Origin: Gardnerella leopoldii
GTDB taxonomy: Bacteria > Actinomycetota > Actinomycetes > Actinomycetales > Bifidobacteriaceae
Direction of reading: 5' to 3'
Assembly: GCF_003293675.1 (NCBI RefSeq)
Contig: NZ_CP029984.1
Coordinates: 248,001 to 312,000, forward strand
Length of the DNA: 64,000 bases
Shown piece after piece: positions 1-8,746 of the stretch. Made by a program: the position numbers and the translations under genes. Every line of letters starts with the position of its first letter. Position 1 is the stretch's first letter. A model generated the notes under the pieces. That model made no database searches, was not told where the DNA came from, and worked only from the letters and a program-made list of their open reading frames with translations.

Positions 1-240
1 TTCTACAGTGCTTGTTGGCCAAGCGTTGCGTTGAATAATTGAAGCGATGCCAGCTTTGTTTACTTTGTCAATCAGCTCATCGCCGAGTTGGTCTTGACCA
101 ACAGCACTAATCATGCAACTTTGCGCTCCGTGACACTGTGCGTGATATGCAAAATTTGCTGGCGCTCCGCCAACACGTTTTCCGTGTGGGAGTAAATCCC
201 ATAAAAGTTCGCCGAGTGAAAGAACAATTGGCTTAGTCAT
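1..240 (-). CDS. PfkB-family carbohydrate kinase (fructokinase-like), N-terminal fragment
   Basis: The gene runs off the left edge, so only the first 80 residues are present. They read as the start of a PfkB/ribokinase-fold sugar kinase: an opening beta strand followed by GELLWDLLP, then the sugar-binding signature GGAPANFAYHA. The family phosphorylates sugars such as fructose with ATP in the cytoplasm. The ATG at 238-240 has an AAAGGAA ribosome binding site just upstream. The substrate cannot be told from this part; the GGAPANFA motif favours fructokinase over ribokinase. Confidence 0.85.
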   Translation of the reverse strand, partial: MTKPIVLSLGELLWDLLPHGKRVGGAPANFAYHAQCHGAQSCMISAVGQDQLGDELIDKVNKAGIASIIQRNAWPTSTVE

Positions 241-523
241 AAATATTCCTTTCGCGCGCGTCAGTGCAGCAAATTTGTAGAGCTATACTTTTTACTAAAT
301 ATCTTCTCGCTTCTTCAAAAGCATTTTGATGCAAATTTTGCTTGTAAAAATGCTATATAAACAATTATGGTGCGCCCTTTCGATAAGTAACATGCGCAAT
401 GCGTGTTACGTTTCTATAGAGCGCACCATAAGTGCCATATTGCGTACGTTTAACTTAGCTTATGCTGGCGTACTATATTATTATTTCGTTTTATTATATT
501 TTTCTATTATTTTGATTTGCTGC
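241..523. promoter_or_regulatory. Intergenic region with nested palindrome upstream of the sugar kinase
   Basis: This gap separates the aminopeptidase stop from the kinase start, both read leftwards, so it must carry the kinase promoter. It contains a perfect 10-bp inverted repeat (366-375 with 421-430) enclosing a second inverted repeat (387-392 with 404-409). This could be an operator or a structured leader. No gene is supported here; a 103-codon open frame on the plus strand looks like chance. Confidence 0.4.
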
Positions 524-2119
524 TTAATGTTGGAAAATATCACTTTTGTGAGCTTGTTCAGCCATCCATGCTTCTACATCATCGATTTGCTTTGGAATGT
601 CAATAGAAAGCCATTCTGGACCGTTTTCAGTCATTAGCACATCATCTTCAATACGAATTCCAATTCCGCGCATTTCTTCAGGAAGCATCAAATCGTTAGC
701 TGCAAAGTATAATCCTGGCTCAATAGTGAATATCATTCCTGGAGTAATTTTTGCGCCCTGATAAGACTCATAGCGTGCTTGTGCGCAATCGTGCACATCC
801 AAACCAAGATGATGAGCAACGCCGCAAGCGTGCCAACGACGATGCTGTTGACCTTCTGGCGAAAGTGATTCTTCAACGCTAACTTTCAAAATTCCCCATT
901 CGTGCAAGTGTTCGGCTAGAACGCGCATGCAAGCATGGTGAATATCGGAGTAGGTTGCACCTGGCTTAGCTGCCTCAAAACCGGCTTGTTGAGCGTCAAG
1001 AACGCACTGGTAAAGCTTCTTTTGCAAGTCAGTGAATTTGCCATTTGTTGGGAAAGTTCGTGTAATGTCAGCAGTGTAGAGGCTGTTAACTTCAACGCCG
1101 GCATCAATAAGTAGCAATTCTCCGCTGGAAACAACGCCAGTATTGCGCATCCAGTGCAAAATTGGTGCGTGCTTGCCTGAAGCAACAATAGTGTCGTAGC
1201 CTACTTCGTTCCCTTCCTCGCGAGCAACAGAATTAAAAGCACCCTCAATCATGCGCTCGGAATGCTCATGACCTAAAGCATTAGGCAAACGCGTAAGCAT
1301 GCGGTCAAAACCAAGTTTTGTGGCTGCAATAGCTTTGCGCATTTCGCGAATTTCGTAGTCGTCCTTAAGCATTCGTGCTTCTGCAGCGAATTCGTGCAAT
1401 TTGTCGTCTGCGCAAGTGTTTGCATCTTCATCAGTAAATCCACTTGCTTCGCGCATTGTTTCAACTTTTGCAGTAAGCTCAGGATCCGTTTCTCGAACAA
1501 TTCGCACGCGAATGCCCTCACCATTAGCGTCGTCGCTTACATTCTTTGCAATAGCGTCGTCAAGTTCTGCAATATCGCGCGTTTCAATGCCGGTCATTGC
1601 TTTAAGTTCTTTTAAGCCTGCACGAGGGCCGACCCAATATTCTCCATAGTGAGGATCCTTATAAAATGCTGAAGTGCTGTTATCTGCGCGTGGAGCTACA
1701 AAAAGCTCAGGTACATGTGTTTTTCCAGCCTTAGCTTCTTCGCTATCTTTGTTGACTGGCTCCATAACAAGCACAGCACCAGCCTCATAGTCTTGACCTA
1801 ATCCAGTGTAGTAGGCAAATGTAGTGTCTGGGCGGAAAGCATAATCACAGTCGTTATTACGCACCTTTGGTTGTCCTGCAGGAATAACTAAACGTTCGCC
1901 TGGGAAACGTTTTGAAAGAGCCTCTAAACGAGCTGGAATATACCTACTAGATTCAAGAGCCTTAACTTCTGGCTCCTGGTTATCCCAGTTATTCGTCATA
2001 AAATCTTTAAAAGAATCACTGTTTGGACGAAGTGAACGGTTATTTACACGATCTTCTGTCTTTTGTGTTCCGTCAGCCTTTAGCTCTTCGCCGTGCTCAG
2101 TTGGCGTATATTCTGCCAT
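524..2119 (-). CDS. pepP: Xaa-Pro aminopeptidase (aminopeptidase P, M24B)
   Basis: The 531-residue product is a cytoplasmic metallopeptidase that removes an N-terminal residue preceding proline. The first 200 residues match an AMP_N-type domain, followed by the pita-bread catalytic fold. Metal ligands can be read in order: Asp in LLIDAGVEVNS, Asp in TADITRTFP, His in VAHHLGLDVHD, Glu in FTIEPGLYF and Glu in IRIEDDVLM. It is longer than the E. coli enzyme because of a polar N-terminal extension of about 60 residues. It diverges from folC across an intergenic region with a long inverted repeat. Confidence 0.93.
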   Translation of the reverse strand: MAEYTPTEHGEELKADGTQKTEDRVNNRSLRPNSDSFKDFMTNNWDNQEPEVKALESSRYIPARLEALSKRFPGERLVIPAGQPKVRNNDCDYAFRPDTTFAYYTGLGQDYEAGAVLVMEPVNKDSEEAKAGKTHVPELFVAPRADNSTSAFYKDPHYGEYWVGPRAGLKELKAMTGIETRDIAELDDAIAKNVSDDANGEGIRVRIVRETDPELTAKVETMREASGFTDEDANTCADDKLHEFAAEARMLKDDYEIREMRKAIAATKLGFDRMLTRLPNALGHEHSERMIEGAFNSVAREEGNEVGYDTIVASGKHAPILHWMRNTGVVSSGELLLIDAGVEVNSLYTADITRTFPTNGKFTDLQKKLYQCVLDAQQAGFEAAKPGATYSDIHHACMRVLAEHLHEWGILKVSVEESLSPEGQQHRRWHACGVAHHLGLDVHDCAQARYESYQGAKITPGMIFTIEPGLYFAANDLMLPEEMRGIGIRIEDDVLMTENGPEWLSIDIPKQIDDVEAWMAEQAHKSDIFQH

Positions 2120-2397
2120 TATGAGGCTCCTTAATTTTTGCTTGTTAATTTTTGCTTGCGCAAATTATACAAATAGTAAATAAACAGTCAATAAACTAAC
2201 ATAGTCTTATTTAGTGTTTTATGCGAGTTTTTTAGTGCAAAATAGCAAGATTTTATACGCAATTTACAAAGTGCGTATAAAACGCTTTTGCTATGTGAAT
2301 ATTGTCACAACATATTTATATGCGTGTGTTGTTGGTATCAACTAATCTAGATAGTTGGAAAATGAGTGAGCGAGCGTAAAAATTAGGGGGAGTAGTT
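2120..2397. promoter_or_regulatory. Divergent promoter region with long inverted repeat
   Basis: This region separates pepP (leftward) and folC (rightward) and must hold both promoters. A two-part inverted repeat is centred on it: 2242-2248 pairs with 2288-2294, and 2251-2261 pairs perfectly (11 bp) with 2272-2282 around a 10-bp spacer. The half-site centres are 21 bp apart, two helical turns, which suits a dimeric regulator. A leader hairpin is the alternative. No gene is seen. Confidence 0.45.
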
Positions 2398-3855
2398 ATG
2401 TCTATTGAAAATCCAAATCGCAATAATGAGCGAATTGTTGATATTGAACGCAATATTATGAGCCGAGCTCCAGAACATAATAAAACTAATCTCGACTTGG
2501 ACCGCATGCGTCTTATTCTCGATATTTTAGGTCATCCAGAGAAGTCTATGCGTGTTATTCACATAACTGGTACGAACGGCAAAGGTTCTACTGCTCGAAT
2601 GGCTGAGTCGATTTGTCGAGCATACGGTTTGCGAACCGGATTATATACTTCTCCACATTTGGAGCGCGTAAACGAGCGCATTATGATTGACGGACAGGAA
2701 ATTAGTGACGATCAGTTCGTTGATGTGTGGGATCAAATGAAAGACATTATCGACATGGTTGACGCTCGCATGGAGGCTGACGGTAAGCCAAAAATGAGCT
2801 TTTTTGAAGTGCTTACAGCCATGGCAATTTGGGCTTTTGCGGATGCTCCTGTTGATGTTGCTGTTATGGAAGTTGGCATGGGTGGTGAATGGGATGCCAC
2901 CAATGTTATGAATGCTGATGCTGCAATTATTGGGCCGGTTGATATGGATCACATGCAATGGCTTGGAAACACTGTTGAAGAGATTGCTCGCACGAAGGCT
3001 GGTATTATCAAGCCAAATTGCACTGTTATTTTGGGTCCTCAACCGCATGAAGCTAAGGTTTTGCCAATTATTAAGGAAGTTGCGGAGCGCAATCATGCTA
3101 CATTATTGCGCGATTCTTCTTATGGAGATGGCGAACTTGAAGTTGTGTCTCGTACTCCTGCAGTTGGTGGACAGGTTGTTACTTTGCGTACGCCTCTTGG
3201 CACTTATGAGGATGTTCCGGTTGACAAGTTTGGCAAACATCAGGCTCATAATGCTTTGGCAGCTCTTGCCGCTGCAGAGGTTGTGCTGCCTGTAAATGGT
3301 GCTTTGGATGGCGATTTAGTTGCAGAGGCTTTAAGCCAGGTTAAGGTTCCTGGTCGTATTGAGCAGGTTCGTACTTCGCCTACGATCATTATTGACGGTG
3401 GACATAACGTGAATGCTGCTGAGTCTCTTCGCGAAACTATTGAAGAAAACTATCATTTTGAGCAGCTTATTGGCGTTGTGGCAATGATGGCAGATAAGCA
3501 AGTTGAAGAATACTTGGGTGTTCTTGAGCCTATTTTGACGAAGATTGTTGTTACGCGTAATTCTTGGCGCGACCGTGTAATGGATCCAGAAGAGCTCGAA
3601 AAGATTGCTGTAGGCGTATTTGGCGAGGATCGCGTAATTCGTGTTGACGAGTTGCCGGATGCTATTCAAACTGCCGTTGATTTAGTTGATGAAGACGATG
3701 AGCTTGGTGTGGGCTATGGTCACGGAGTGCTTATTTGCGGTAGTTTCGTCACTGCAGGAGACGCGCGCACAATGCTTGTTGAGCACGTGAATCCGGATCT
3801 AAAAAAGCCAAAGGATCAGCGCGTAGCAATCCACCCAAATATTGACGAGTCCTGA
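2398..3855 (+). CDS. folC: Bifunctional folylpolyglutamate synthase / dihydrofolate synthase
   Basis: The 485-residue protein belongs to the Mur-ligase-like folate ligases, which add glutamate to folates with ATP. The P-loop ITGTNGKGST lies at residues 56-65, and the MEVGMGGEWDATN segment (about 157-169) is the family's second signature. A C-terminal domain starts near residue 310 with IIIDGGHNVNA. The ATG follows AGGGGGAG. It converges with the racemase gene over an 18-bp gap containing a short hairpin. Confidence 0.92.
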   Translation: MSIENPNRNNERIVDIERNIMSRAPEHNKTNLDLDRMRLILDILGHPEKSMRVIHITGTNGKGSTARMAESICRAYGLRTGLYTSPHLERVNERIMIDGQEISDDQFVDVWDQMKDIIDMVDARMEADGKPKMSFFEVLTAMAIWAFADAPVDVAVMEVGMGGEWDATNVMNADAAIIGPVDMDHMQWLGNTVEEIARTKAGIIKPNCTVILGPQPHEAKVLPIIKEVAERNHATLLRDSSYGDGELEVVSRTPAVGGQVVTLRTPLGTYEDVPVDKFGKHQAHNALAALAAAEVVLPVNGALDGDLVAEALSQVKVPGRIEQVRTSPTIIIDGGHNVNAAESLRETIEENYHFEQLIGVVAMMADKQVEEYLGVLEPILTKIVVTRNSWRDRVMDPEELEKIAVGVFGEDRVIRVDELPDAIQTAVDLVDEDDELGVGYGHGVLICGSFVTAGDARTMLVEHVNPDLKKPKDQRVAIHPNIDES

Positions 3856-3873
3856 AAATTAAGCCATCTTTTG

Positions 3874-4602
3874 CTACTTAATTCGCAAAGATTTAGCTTT
3901 TTCTACAGTATTTTTTACGAGTACTGCTTGAGCGTCAACTAACGGTATTTGCGGGAGAGGGAAAGCTTCATTAAGCACGCTTAATTCTGTGCAACCCAAA
4001 ATAAGTGCGTCGCAACGGCACGCTCCTGCAGGATCGAGCATGTCGCTTAAAACGGACTCGTAACGGCGTAAATTAAGATCGCCTGTGCCTTTTACATCAT
4101 CATAAATAAGCGATGTAATGCGTTTTTGTAAATCGTCGTCGGGTGCTACGAATGTGTATCCTGCTTCTTCTATAGCGCGCTGATACACTTCAGCTTTACG
4201 CGACCCTGCAGTACCTAAGAATCCAATACGGTTACATTTAGACTTTGGGTAACGTTTAGAAACTTCAGCTACAGCACCACGTGGCATATGCATAATTGGC
4301 ACGTCGGTAAGTGCTTGGAACTTATCGTAAAAGTAATGCGCAGTATTGCACGTGAGCACAATAAATGAAGCACCCATCGCAGTTGCTTTAGCTATGTCGT
4401 CTGCAAGAGTAGGGAATGGGCTTTCGGATGATTCGCCAACAATATATGCTGTTCTATCTGGCACAGAAGCATCATTGAACACCACATAATCTAAAAACTC
4501 TTGATCATTATGCGCATGCGTTTCTTTGTTAAGTAAACGAATATAGCTTTCTGTTGCAAGTGTGCCCATGCCGCCAAGTACAGCAAAAAACGGACGTTTC
4601 AT
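3874..4602 (-). CDS. Aspartate/glutamate racemase family protein
   Basis: The 242-residue protein has the two-cysteine architecture of PLP-independent Asp/Glu racemases: Cys85 in VLTCNTAH and Cys204 in LGCTELSV, with GGMGTLATE at the N-terminus. Such enzymes interconvert L- and D-aspartate by a two-base mechanism. It is the last gene of a leftward set with an ATP-grasp ligase and a MurE-like ligase, which suggests it makes D-aspartate for the peptidoglycan cross-bridge. That role is inferred from context; the family also includes broader-specificity members. Confidence 0.85.
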   Translation of the reverse strand: MKRPFFAVLGGMGTLATESYIRLLNKETHAHNDQEFLDYVVFNDASVPDRTAYIVGESSESPFPTLADDIAKATAMGASFIVLTCNTAHYFYDKFQALTDVPIMHMPRGAVAEVSKRYPKSKCNRIGFLGTAGSRKAEVYQRAIEEAGYTFVAPDDDLQKRITSLIYDDVKGTGDLNLRRYESVLSDMLDPAGACRCDALILGCTELSVLNEAFPLPQIPLVDAQAVLVKNTVEKAKSLRIK

Positions 4603-4637
4603 TGTCTCATATTCCCTTCAAAGTTACGTAATAATTT

Positions 4638-5894
4638 TCACGCTTTATTGCGGAAAAATTCTGCATAACGTCTTGTGTAAATTGAAAACATATGACGAAT
4701 CATCAACCAGCGTAGCAGATTCATATCTTTTTTATATTCTAGCGTAGTGCCCCAATCGCCGCGACGAATCATATTAAGACCGCGCTTCTTTTCATCGCCT
4801 TCTGCTACATAATTGCAAAATATCGATCGCGGAATCTCCATCCACAGCTTTTCTCCACGGCCGAACACAGTATTCCCGTCAAAAGGCTTATGGTCAATTA
4901 AATCTTCAACAAAATATTTAGCAATATTAAATCCGTTTAAAGTGACGAAATAGCTTGAACGTCCTTGGCGTAAATTGATTTCAAAAAGCTTATATTTTCC
5001 GTCTCTCTCATCGTATTTCATATCAAAATTAGCTACGCCAACGTAACGTATATCTTCCAAAAATGCTTTAATATTTTGGAAAACTTCCTCATTATAGTCT
5101 GGAATAATAGCTGCATAATTTCCGATTGCTTCTGGAGTTGGATCCTCCAGTAGAGGGTGTCCTAGAAACATCATGCGCACATGATGGTCGCTATCAACGT
5201 AAGCATTTAGCACACGCATGCGGCTGTCGTCTCCAGGAATAAAGTCTTGCAAAATCATTTCGTCATCGTAGCCAGCTTTGTACGAGCGTTGAATAAGAGT
5301 ATCAAGTTCTTGCGGAGTATTGATAATAAAAGCTTTTTTACGTCCCTCAAAATCAATGTCAAGCCATTTAGTGCTATTCGCTGGTTTCATAGCAATAGGG
5401 AAGCTGAATGGCAAATCTTCATAAGCGTGCGCTGCTACTTCTTGAGCGTTTACAACTTTAGTTTTTGGATGAGGAAGATTGTATTTTTCACAAGTTTTAT
5501 AGAATGAGCTTTTAAGGCTAAGCTGGCGATTGAGCGAATTTGGCAATGTGTGGAAAGCAAAATATTCGTGCAATTCATCACCGCATTGGCTTAGAAGGTT
5601 CGCATATACGTCGCCGCAAGGAATAAGCAGAAGCTTGGTATTAGGATGCTCTTGATGCCATGATTTAGCAAAATTAAGCATTGTATTGCGGAATGTAGGA
5701 AGTTCTCCAAAGCCTGGAACAATTCTCACATCGACAATTTTGCTAAATTTCGTAGGTGAAAGTTGGAAGTGCGCAAAAGCAATTGAAGTAATGCCATATT
5801 CTTCATGGAATGCTCGAGCCATGCCATATGCGTTTATATCGCTACCGAGTAACACAGGTTGGAATTGTTGATTATTCATTTGTATCTTCTTCAT
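4638..5894 (-). CDS. ATP-grasp ligase, probable D-aspartate ligase of peptidoglycan
   Basis: The 418-residue protein is a carboxylate-amine ligase of the ATP-grasp fold. An N-terminal pre-ATP-grasp domain opens with PVLLGSDINAYGMARAFHE. Nucleotide-binding elements follow (PIAMKPANSTKW) and the metal-binding segment is FEINLRQGRSS, near residue 310. The opening resembles the Enterococcus faecium D-aspartate ligase as I recall it. The racemase gene lies 35 bp downstream and a MurE-like gene upstream, which supports attachment of D-Asp to the wall peptide side chain. An internal ATG five codons in (5879) is an equally good start. Specificity is inference. Confidence 0.75.
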   Translation of the reverse strand: MKKIQMNNQQFQPVLLGSDINAYGMARAFHEEYGITSIAFAHFQLSPTKFSKIVDVRIVPGFGELPTFRNTMLNFAKSWHQEHPNTKLLLIPCGDVYANLLSQCGDELHEYFAFHTLPNSLNRQLSLKSSFYKTCEKYNLPHPKTKVVNAQEVAAHAYEDLPFSFPIAMKPANSTKWLDIDFEGRKKAFIINTPQELDTLIQRSYKAGYDDEMILQDFIPGDDSRMRVLNAYVDSDHHVRMMFLGHPLLEDPTPEAIGNYAAIIPDYNEEVFQNIKAFLEDIRYVGVANFDMKYDERDGKYKLFEINLRQGRSSYFVTLNGFNIAKYFVEDLIDHKPFDGNTVFGRGEKLWMEIPRSIFCNYVAEGDEKKRGLNMIRRGDWGTTLEYKKDMNLLRWLMIRHMFSIYTRRYAEFFRNKA

Positions 5895-6013
5895 TTGTTT
5901 TAATTTGTTATTTAACTTGTTTGTTATTTAGTTTGTTAGCTAGCTTGTTATTTAGTTTATGTAGTAATTGCGTTTATTTTATTCGTATATTTTCATACTT
6001 TCGCATAAGCGTA
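5895..6013. repeat. AT-rich spacer with short direct repeats
   Basis: The spacer between the MurE-like gene and the ATP-grasp gene repeats a unit close to TTGTTATTTAGTTTG three times between about 5904 and 5960. The function is unknown; it may simply be slippage-prone, or it could hold the promoter of the two downstream genes. Confidence 0.4.
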
Positions 6014-7819
6014 TTACAGACCAAAAAGACGCTTTATTACGAATGAATCACCCTCATACGGCACATGCTTTCGTTTGTTTTTAATCCAACGTTCATCGCC
6101 CTTACCAATAGCAAGAAGAATGTTTAATCTTCCATTTTTTTGTTCGCTGTTTGCAGCATCGTTGTAAGCGTATTCTATTGCTTCAGCTCTGTCGATAATA
6201 ATGCGTGAAGAAACATTTGGGTCCGTAACATAACTTTGCATATCCTCGCAAATATGCATTACGTCTTCAGTATCAGTATCTTCAGTAGTGAAAATAAACT
6301 GTTCTATGCGGTTTTGCGCTGCTTCAACAATTTCTTTACGACGGTCGACAGCTTTATCTCCTGTGGAACCAGTTATTAGCGTAATTCGAGGATTAAATTT
6401 GCCGTAGCGCTCTTCTACAAAGTCAAGAACTGATTTTGTAGAAATGTAGTTATGTGCATAGTCGACAACTGCAATCATATTTGAGTGCGTGTCTTTGAAA
6501 ACTTCCATGCGTCCAGAAATTTTCACGTTCTCAATAGCGTGTAATGCGTGTAAATCAGTATCTTGATTAATTCCCAATTCTCCTGCAATAGCGATTGCAG
6601 CTAAAGCATTTTCGTAGTTAAAATCTCCTGCAATAGACAATGCGAATTCGTCAATAGGGCAGTAGTGCACGTCTTCTTCGTAGTCGTTATCTTCATAGTC
6701 GTCGTCTTCGCTTGAGTCTCGCATAGCGATGCAATGTGATTCACTATTTTCTACTGGCATTGCAATGTAGTCAGGAGTAAGTAATTCTGTGTAGTCATCA
6801 TCGTTAGCAGGAGCGCAATAATTTATGCGATCGTCGTCAATATCATCGAAATTGTCATTTTCGCAAGCGTCGCTTTCTATTTCATCTTTTTTAATGCGAG
6901 CAAAAGTTGTTACGAGCACATTGTTGCGTTCTGCATCTTGTAAAAGAAGATCTGCGTGATCTGTATCAGAATTTAGTACTAAACGCTTAGTATTTGCAAT
7001 AATTTGTCGTTTGCAATACAAGTAATCTTCAAAAGTTGGGTGCTCAATAGGGCTAATGTGGTCTGGGCTAATGTTTAAGAATGCTGCAACATCGAATTTA
7101 AGACCGTATACGCGATTCACCTTATAAGCTTGTGAAGAAACTTCCATAACAAGATACTTCATGCCGTTATCTACAGCTTCGCGCATCATTTTGAAAGCAT
7201 CAAAACTTTCAGGAGTAGTTAAATTAGATTCAACGTAATTTTTTCCGTCTACGCAATTATCTACTGAAGAAAACAGTGCTGCTTTACCGTGCGAATGGGA
7301 GTTTAGAATAGCGTGAGTAAAGTAGGCTGTAGTTGTTTTGCCTTTAGTTCCAGTAATTCCAACAATAGTGAGTTTTTCTTGTGGATTTCCAAAGATTGCT
7401 GCTGCAAGCACGCTCATTGCTTTTTTAGCATCCGTAACAATTAAACCGACAGCTTTTGTGTATTGTGCGTAGCTTTGTTCAGCAACATATGCAGCAAGTC
7501 CTTTGTTATCTGCATCTAAAAGATATTCCGACTGAAAATTGCCTTTAATAAACAGAAGTGTTCCAGGTGTAATATCGCGAGTATCGTAAGTTGCGTTAGT
7601 AAAGCACTCATCTGCATCAATATTTGGGAAATAATACGGATTCAAAGACCATATTTCATTACGAGAATGAGTAGAGTCTACAGTTTTTTCTTTAGTATTA
7701 GCAGTATTAGCACTATTAGCATCTTCTGCGTTACAATATTGAATCATTTCGCGTAACAAACCATAGTGTTGCAAAATTTCACTTGCGTTTGCTAGTGACA
7801 ACGTGTTATGCATGATCAT
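6014..7819 (-). CDS. murE: MurE-like UDP-N-acetylmuramyl tripeptide ligase
   Basis: The 601-residue protein is a Mur ligase: P-loop GITGTKGKTTTAYF near residue 160, LVMEVSSQAYKVNRV, and NISPDHISPIEHP with the central-domain catalytic residues. An acidic stretch (about residues 315-390) rich in Asp and Glu interrupts the central domain and is not usual. Where E. coli MurE has the diaminopimelate-recognising DNPR, this protein reads EDTD (in FTTEDTDTEDVMHI), so the third residue is probably not diaminopimelate; lysine or ornithine is more likely. It heads the leftward wall-gene set. I chose the ATG at 7819 because AGAAG lies six bases upstream. Confidence 0.82.
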   Translation of the reverse strand: MIMHNTLSLANASEILQHYGLLREMIQYCNAEDANSANTANTKEKTVDSTHSRNEIWSLNPYYFPNIDADECFTNATYDTRDITPGTLLFIKGNFQSEYLLDADNKGLAAYVAEQSYAQYTKAVGLIVTDAKKAMSVLAAAIFGNPQEKLTIVGITGTKGKTTTAYFTHAILNSHSHGKAALFSSVDNCVDGKNYVESNLTTPESFDAFKMMREAVDNGMKYLVMEVSSQAYKVNRVYGLKFDVAAFLNISPDHISPIEHPTFEDYLYCKRQIIANTKRLVLNSDTDHADLLLQDAERNNVLVTTFARIKKDEIESDACENDNFDDIDDDRINYCAPANDDDYTELLTPDYIAMPVENSESHCIAMRDSSEDDDYEDNDYEEDVHYCPIDEFALSIAGDFNYENALAAIAIAGELGINQDTDLHALHAIENVKISGRMEVFKDTHSNMIAVVDYAHNYISTKSVLDFVEERYGKFNPRITLITGSTGDKAVDRRKEIVEAAQNRIEQFIFTTEDTDTEDVMHICEDMQSYVTDPNVSSRIIIDRAEAIEYAYNDAANSEQKNGRLNILLAIGKGDERWIKNKRKHVPYEGDSFVIKRLFGL

Positions 7820-7844
7820 AATTTACTTCTTTTCGCCAAATGTT

Positions 7845-8630
7845 TTATAGCCATGTTCCAGTAATAGGCTCACGTCCGTGAGATTGCAGCCATTGATTGA
7901 AGCTATCTCGCCAATTAATATAAGCTTCGCGCTGCCAATCCATCATAGTATTCAGCCTCATGCAACTTACTGACTCATATAGTTTGCTCATTGGAGCAAT
8001 CAAATCAAGAGCTGCAACTGTGTCTGCTGTAGCATCGTGGAAATCTCCGATTGGTTCAACTCCATAAAATTGAGATGTAATAGTGAGAGTACGCTTGCCG
8101 GATCTTCTAGAAACAGCTCTATCGATAACAAGAGGATCAACAGTAAGAATGTCATTAGCGTTTAGTGCATGTATTGAACAAGTTGCGCGTTCTTCTAGCG
8201 CAGTAAGATGCCAACGCTTCAAGTCGTGACGTAACATTGAAATATCAAATGGAGCGTTATAAGCAAGTAGTGGAATATTCTTAGCTTGAGCCATGCTTAC
8301 TGCGCGTGCAAGGAATTCAAGTTCTTCTTCAGGCTCTCCGCCGTGTTCTTGAAGGTATTCGTCTGTGAAACCATTTACTTCGCTTGCCTTAGGATTCATA
8401 GGCTGATGAGGGTTAATTAACCAAGTTGATACCACATCTCCATCGTGAGCTAGTTCAGGATTGCGTAATACTAGAGTTGCAGAAACAATGGCATCTTTAC
8501 CAATATTTGCACCTGTAGTTTCAGTGTCGAAACCAAGTAACCATGATTCAGCAAGTAATGTATTCTCATCTTGCTTAGGTGCTAAATCTAAAGCATTTAA
8601 CAATTCTTGAATATGAGTTGGCATAGTCAC
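7845..8630 (-). CDS. DEDDh 3'-5' exonuclease (DNA polymerase III epsilon-like)
   Basis: The 261-residue protein has the three exonuclease motifs in order: GFDTETTG (about 33-40), AYNAPFDISML (about 125) and HDATADTVAALD (about 198). Such stand-alone epsilon-like proteins degrade single-stranded DNA or RNA ends or serve in repair. It lies 25 bp upstream of the MurE-like gene and may share its transcript. The start is either GTG (8630) or ATG (8624). No DNA polymerase or BRCT domain is attached. Confidence 0.85.
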   Translation of the reverse strand: MTMPTHIQELLNALDLAPKQDENTLLAESWLLGFDTETTGANIGKDAIVSATLVLRNPELAHDGDVVSTWLINPHQPMNPKASEVNGFTDEYLQEHGGEPEEELEFLARAVSMAQAKNIPLLAYNAPFDISMLRHDLKRWHLTALEERATCSIHALNANDILTVDPLVIDRAVSRRSGKRTLTITSQFYGVEPIGDFHDATADTVAALDLIAPMSKLYESVSCMRLNTMMDWQREAYINWRDSFNQWLQSHGREPITGTWL

Positions 8631-8746
8631 AATACTACCGCAATGTCACGCAATGTCACACTATGCCGCGCTGCATTATTGTGCTGCGATGTGTTATCAT
8701 CTCGCGCTGCGCTACACTATGCAACACGACAAATTAGTAGCTATAT

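Noticed and set aside
8640..8670. Tandem GCAATGTCAC words upstream of the sigma factor
   Set aside because: Only two adjacent copies of a 10-bp word are present; too little to call a regulatory array.
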